Positions 60,461-64,000 of a stretch of 64,000 nucleotides of DNA are shown here, piece by piece (the first letter of the stretch is position 1; each line of letters begins with the position of its first letter). A program made the translations under genes and the position numbers. The notes beneath the pieces were generated by a model that worked only from the letters and a program-made list of their open reading frames with translations, was not told the DNA's origin and ran no database searches. Origin of the DNA: an uncultured Sphingomonadales bacterium (GTDB lineage: Bacteria; Pseudomonadota; Alphaproteobacteria; Sphingomonadales; Sphingomonadaceae). The stretch is taken from positions 43,064 to 107,063 of the forward strand of contig CAIMDB010000029.1 of assembly GCA_903839675.1 (NCBI GenBank), written 5' to 3'.

Positions 60461-61995
60461 CCTTTCGAAACAGGCCCCGCCTCCAAAACGCGGTAGGCAT
60501 GCTCCACAAACTCGCACAACAAAGGCCGCGTGTCACGGGGGTCGATAATGTCTTCAATCCCGAATTTCTCAGCGGTGCGGAAGGGGCTGCGGACGTCGTT
60601 CAGGCGCTTCTGAATGTCCTTCAAAAGTGCCTTGGGGTTGTCGCTGGCCTCTAGGTCCGACTTATAGGCCGCCTCCAGCCCGCCTGAGATGGGCAGGCTC
60701 CCCCAATCGCCTGAGGGCCAAGCATAGCGCCATTTGTGGCGCGAGAGGTTGGCATGCGCGCTGCCCGCCATGCCATAGGCCTTGCGCAGGATGACCGCGC
60801 AAATCGGCACTTTCGCCTGATAGACCGCCATCATGGCACGGCTGCCAAAGCGGATGGTCGCTTCATCCTCTGCCTTCCGCCCGATCAGGAAGCCCGGCAC
60901 GTCGGCCAAGTGGATGATGGGCAGGTGGAAGGTGTCGGCGAGATCAACAAAGCGTTCCAGCTTGCGGGCGCTCGCGGCCGTCCAGAGCCCGCCCAAGACC
61001 ATCGGGTCAGACGCCATGACGGCGACGGGATAGCCGTCGAGCCGCGCAAAGCCGGTGACGACGCTTGGCCCATGCTGGCGGCCGATTTCAAAGAAGCTGC
61101 CTTCGTCCATCACCGCCTCGATAATCGGGCGGATTTTGTAGAGGTTGCGCAAGTCGCGGGGCACCGCCTCGATCAAGCCGGGATCACGCCGGTCGGGCCG
61201 GTCACGCGATGGCGTGCGCGTCGGAAGCTCATGGACCGAGGATGGGAGGTAAGAGAGGAAGCGCCGCGCCTTGGCAAAGGCATCGGTTTCGCTGTCCGCC
61301 TCATCGTCAATCGCGCCGTTCTTCGCGTGGATGGAGGATCCGCCCAATTCTTCCTTGGTCCGGTTCTCCCCGACAGCGGCGACCACCGGCGGCCCTGCCA
61401 CAAACATCTGCGACAGGCCTTTTACCAGCACCGAATAATGCGCCATGACCTGACGTCCGGCGCCAAGCCCTGCGACCGGACCCAGCCCGAGCGCGACAAC
61501 CGGCACAGTCGACAGATTATCGACCATCAGCTCCCAGCCCGGCACTTCGGGAACATAGGTATAACCCGTTGTCTCCAGCGTCTTAACCGAGCCACCACCG
61601 CCTGTCCCTTCGATCAGACGGACCAGTGGCATCCGATATTCGTTGGCGAGCTTTTCCGACTGGATGAGCTTACCGTGGAGTGAGGCGTCTGCCGCACCGC
61701 CGCGCACAGTGAAGTCATCGGCCTGCACGACGACGGGGCGACCGTCGATCCGCGCGCGACCGAAGAGGATGTTGGCGGGCAGGAAGGAGGTGAGGTTGCC
61801 CTTGGCATCATATTGCCCGACGCCGCCCAGCTTGCCGACTTCGCGGAAGGAGCCCTTGTCGACCAGCCCCGCAATGCGTTCGCGGACGTTCAGCTTGCCG
61901 CCATCCTTCTGGCGCTTCAGTTTTTCTGGGCCGCCCATGCCTTCAGCCAGCTTCTGCCGCCGCTTCAGTTCCTCGACTTCTTTTTCCCAGCTCAT
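60448..61995 (-). CDS. Acyl-CoA carboxylase beta (carboxyltransferase) subunit
   Basis: 515 residues. The two crotonase-like halves are present: GGSVKTLETTGYTYVPEVP in the N half, and LADVPGFLIGRKAEDEATIR, RKAYGMAGSAHANLS in the C half. It transfers carboxyl groups from biotin to acyl-CoA, of the propionyl-/methylcrotonyl-CoA type. No biotin-carrier alpha subunit is adjacent, so the substrate is open. GAGAGGG lies just before the ATG. Confidence 0.87.
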   Translation of the reverse strand: MSWEKEVEELKRRQKLAEGMGGPEKLKRQKDGGKLNVRERIAGLVDKGSFREVGKLGGVGQYDAKGNLTSFLPANILFGRARIDGRPVVVQADDFTVRGGAADASLHGKLIQSEKLANEYRMPLVRLIEGTGGGGSVKTLETTGYTYVPEVPGWELMVDNLSTVPVVALGLGPVAGLGAGRQVMAHYSVLVKGLSQMFVAGPPVVAAVGENRTKEELGGSSIHAKNGAIDDEADSETDAFAKARRFLSYLPSSVHELPTRTPSRDRPDRRDPGLIEAVPRDLRNLYKIRPIIEAVMDEGSFFEIGRQHGPSVVTGFARLDGYPVAVMASDPMVLGGLWTAASARKLERFVDLADTFHLPIIHLADVPGFLIGRKAEDEATIRFGSRAMMAVYQAKVPICAVILRKAYGMAGSAHANLSRHKWRYAWPSGDWGSLPISGGLEAAYKSDLEASDNPKALLKDIQKRLNDVRSPFRTAEKFGIEDIIDPRDTRPLLCEFVEHAYRVLEAGPVSKGWRC

Positions 61996-62054
61996 ATACC
62001 CTCTCTCTTTGGTGCCATGGTCGTCGCACTTGCCGTAAACGTCAAGCTTGTGCG

Positions 62055-62951
62055 ATGAGCGGCCTTATGGGGAAAATCTTGATCGCGCTCGGCGCACTTG
62101 GGCTGCTCTTTGGAGCGATTGGATATGCCAGCAAATGGAGCCAGGTTGGGCTGCTCAACAGCGTCGACGCGTTGCTGACGCTGAACGTTCCTGCACGCAA
62201 GGTGGCCAGCGGCGTGTCATTTGGCCCGCAACAGCGCCAGAAGCTCGATATCTGGGTGCCCACGGCTGCCTCCAAGACACCGCGTGATGTCATCGTCTTT
62301 TTCTATGGCGGCAGCTGGAACAGCGGCGACCGGGAGCTTTACGGCTTTGTTGGTCGTGCCCTTTCCGCGCGCGGATACATCGTTGTCCTGCCCGATTATC
62401 GGCTCGTGCCGGAAGTCCGCTTCCCCGGCTTTGTCGAGGACGGAGCCGCCGCCGTTGCCTGGGTGCAAAAGAACATCACGACCTATGGCGGCAATCCGGC
62501 CCGCATCAATTTGAGCGGACATTCCGCCGGCGCGCATATCGCCGCCCTGCTGACTTTGGACCAACAGTGGCTGAAGGCGGCAGGTGCGGCCGACAACGCC
62601 GTGCATAGCTTTGCCGGGCTCGCAGGCCCCTATGATTTCGTGCCCTTTACGTCAGACGCGTCAAAGGCAGCGTTCGGGCAGATGCCGGACCCGACGCCCA
62701 GTCAGCCGATCACTTTTGCCCGCAAAGATGCGCCGCCGATGCTGCTGCTAACGGGGAGCGCCGACAACACCGTCAAACCGCGCAATGGCACCGCCCTTGC
62801 CGCTGCGCAGGCAAAGCTGGGCGCAAAGGCGCAGACGCTGCTGTATAATGGCCTTGGCCATAGCGACATCATCATGGCGGTGGCGCAGCCCTTCCGCAGC
62901 AAGGCGCCGGTCATTGATGACCTTGCCGCATTTTTTGATGGGGTTCGCTGA
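62055..62951 (+). CDS. Alpha/beta hydrolase, BD-FAE-like esterase
   Basis: 298 residues. A hydrophobic N-terminal segment (about 5-25) suggests a membrane anchor or signal. VFFYGGSWNSGDRE is the oxyanion loop (HGGxW-like with Y replacing H), nucleophile serine is in LSGHSAGAHIAALL, Asp in TGSADNTVK and His in GLGHSD. Likely an ester- or amide-hydrolysing enzyme of the arylformamidase/feruloyl group. Confidence 0.82.
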   Translation: MSGLMGKILIALGALGLLFGAIGYASKWSQVGLLNSVDALLTLNVPARKVASGVSFGPQQRQKLDIWVPTAASKTPRDVIVFFYGGSWNSGDRELYGFVGRALSARGYIVVLPDYRLVPEVRFPGFVEDGAAAVAWVQKNITTYGGNPARINLSGHSAGAHIAALLTLDQQWLKAAGAADNAVHSFAGLAGPYDFVPFTSDASKAAFGQMPDPTPSQPITFARKDAPPMLLLTGSADNTVKPRNGTALAAAQAKLGAKAQTLLYNGLGHSDIIMAVAQPFRSKAPVIDDLAAFFDGVR

Positions 62952-62975
62952 TCGAGCGATTATAGGGGACGCACC

Positions 62976-63824
62976 ATGACCCAGATGCACGTTGCCGCCC
63001 TTCAGCAGTCGTTCTCCGACGACATCGACACCAATATCGACCGCGTCGAGGCGCTGGTGCGTGAGGCGGCGTCACGTGGCGCCAAGGTCATCCTGCCGAG
63101 CGAGCTGTTTGAGGGGCATTATTTCTGCAAGGTGCAGTCAGAAGCTTTCTTCACCCGCGCGCAGCCGGTGGACAGCCACAAGGCTGTCCTCGCTATGCGC
63201 AAGCTCGCCAAGGAATTGGGCGTCTATATCCCCACCAGCTTTTATGAGCGGGACGGCCAGCATTATTACAATAGCCTCGCCATGATCGACGATGCGGGCG
63301 AGGTGATGGGCGTCTACCGCAAGAGCCACATCCCCGATGGCCCCGGCTATTCAGAGAAATTCTATTTCCGCCCCGGCAACACCGGCTTCAAGGTCTGGCC
63401 GACGCGTTATGGCACCATCGGCATCGGCATCTGCTGGGACCAATGGTATCCGGAAACAGCCCGCGCGATGATGCTGATGGGTGCGGACATTCTTTTCTTC
63501 CCGACCGCCATTGGCGATGAGCCGGAAGCTGAGGACCTCGATACGTCCCGGCTTTGGCGGCGGGCGATGATCGGCCACAGCGTGTCCAACGTCGTCCCCG
63601 TCATTGCGGCCAACCGCGTCGGCGTGGAAGGCGAGATGAGCTTTTACGGCCACAGCTTCATCACCGATGAACGCGGCGATTTCGTCGCGGAGTTTGGTGA
63701 CGGGGTGGAAGGCGTGCTCAACGCGGTGTTCGATCTGGAGAAGATCAGGAAGCACCGCGCGACCTTCGGCTTTTTCAGGGATCGCCGCCCGCAGCTTTAT
63801 GGGCGGCTGGTCGAGGATATCTAA
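62976..63824 (+). CDS. aguB: N-carbamoylputrescine amidase
   Basis: 282 residues, nitrilase superfamily. Catalytic Glu is in LPSELFEGHYF, Lys in VYRKSHIPDGPGY and Cys in GICWDQWYPE; SEKFYFRPGNTGFKVW is typical of AguB. It splits N-carbamoylputrescine into putrescine, CO2 and ammonia, after AguA. It starts 24 bases after the hydrolase stop. Confidence 0.95.
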   Translation: MTQMHVAALQQSFSDDIDTNIDRVEALVREAASRGAKVILPSELFEGHYFCKVQSEAFFTRAQPVDSHKAVLAMRKLAKELGVYIPTSFYERDGQHYYNSLAMIDDAGEVMGVYRKSHIPDGPGYSEKFYFRPGNTGFKVWPTRYGTIGIGICWDQWYPETARAMMLMGADILFFPTAIGDEPEAEDLDTSRLWRRAMIGHSVSNVVPVIAANRVGVEGEMSFYGHSFITDERGDFVAEFGDGVEGVLNAVFDLEKIRKHRATFGFFRDRRPQLYGRLVEDI

Positions 63825-63894
63825 GTCGACGCAAACGGAGCCGGTTCAATGTAGCCGAGGCGACGCAGACACGTTTGCCTTTCCACCCGCGTCG

Positions 63895-64000
63895 CCCCGT
63901 GCTTGACACGGGGCTGAGCTAACGTCCGTCCGGTTCCCGCCCGCCGTCCTGTCACGATACTGAATGGCAATGGGCAAGTCGCCAAGCCCCGTGTCAAGCA
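63895..64000. repeat. Pair of CCCCGTG palindromic repeats, second cut by the window edge
   Basis: CCCCGTG-CTTGA-CACGGGG is a perfect palindrome at 63895-63913. A second copy in the opposite orientation begins CCCCGTGTCAAGCA at 63987 and is cut by the edge. They are the same family as the element at 54149-54167. The pair follows aguB and may end its transcript. Confidence 0.8.

Overview
The window is chromosomal DNA from an alphaproteobacterium, almost certainly a sphingomonad (Sphingomonadales). The main evidence is a serine palmitoyltransferase gene with a partner acyl carrier protein, a PEPxxWA-type sorting signal ending in GFGIVGAAMRRRK, a large TonB-dependent receptor, the argS-SPOR-nagZ-scpAB-tatABC gene order, and several short GC-rich palindromic repeat families of a kind I recall as common in sphingomonads. 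Coding density is high, gene overlaps of 1 to 4 bases are very common, and several genes start with TTG or GTG. I see no rRNA, CRISPR array, integrase, transposase or prophage structure.

Layout. 0-1.9 kb: a sulfide/persulfide module with a BigR-like ArsR regulator, a rhodanese with a membrane tail and a TauE/SafE exporter, divergent from a cut-off MBL-fold (ETHE1-like) gene; one palindrome overlaps both promoters. 1.9-9.3 kb: an amidohydrolase/PhoD pair, a class II aldolase, and a BetI-like TetR regulator divergent from a Rieske oxygenase and a PYROXD2-like flavoprotein, with a perfect operator between them. 9.4-23.7 kb: a sphingolipid neighbourhood holding spt (translationally coupled to a lone receiver domain), an acyl carrier protein, a three-gene unit of DUF2141 protein, lipid kinase and Tam41-like nucleotidyltransferase, a fatty acid desaturase, and a GNAT-like protein resembling the bacterial ceramide synthase. 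Housekeeping genes (a SUV3-like helicase, an S4 protein, fdxA, an M23 peptidase, lptFG) are interspersed. A perfect TGTGA-N6-TCACA palindrome followed by a terminator lies between two convergent genes at 16.3-16.5 kb and may mark a small RNA.

23.7-46.5 kb: core functions, including xth, erpA, an M23 peptidase, a glnE-bcp-TauE-DUF455 chain of overlapping genes, tatABC, scpAB, nagZ, a SPOR protein, argS, mtgA, a PEPxxWA-CTERM protein, ybaB, dnaX, the SRP RNA, a [2Fe-2S] ferredoxin with two tandem cysteine desulfurases, a MarR regulator and folE. 46.8-54 kb: a TonB-dependent receptor with a clear terminator, then rpiB-glyA-nrdR-trmJ, a small exported protein and rpsD. 54.0-54.4 kb holds a terminator, palindromic repeats and a tRNA-like fold, followed by an orphan gene resembling phage PBECR nuclease-like domains. 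54.8-64 kb: an S9 and an M28 peptidase, agmatine-to-putrescine genes (aguA, aguB), an acyl-CoA carboxylase beta subunit and hydrolases.

The most interesting signals are the sphingolipid neighbourhood with its kinase plus Tam41-like pair, the candidate CRP-controlled small RNA, and the tRNA-like element beside the PBECR-like orphan.
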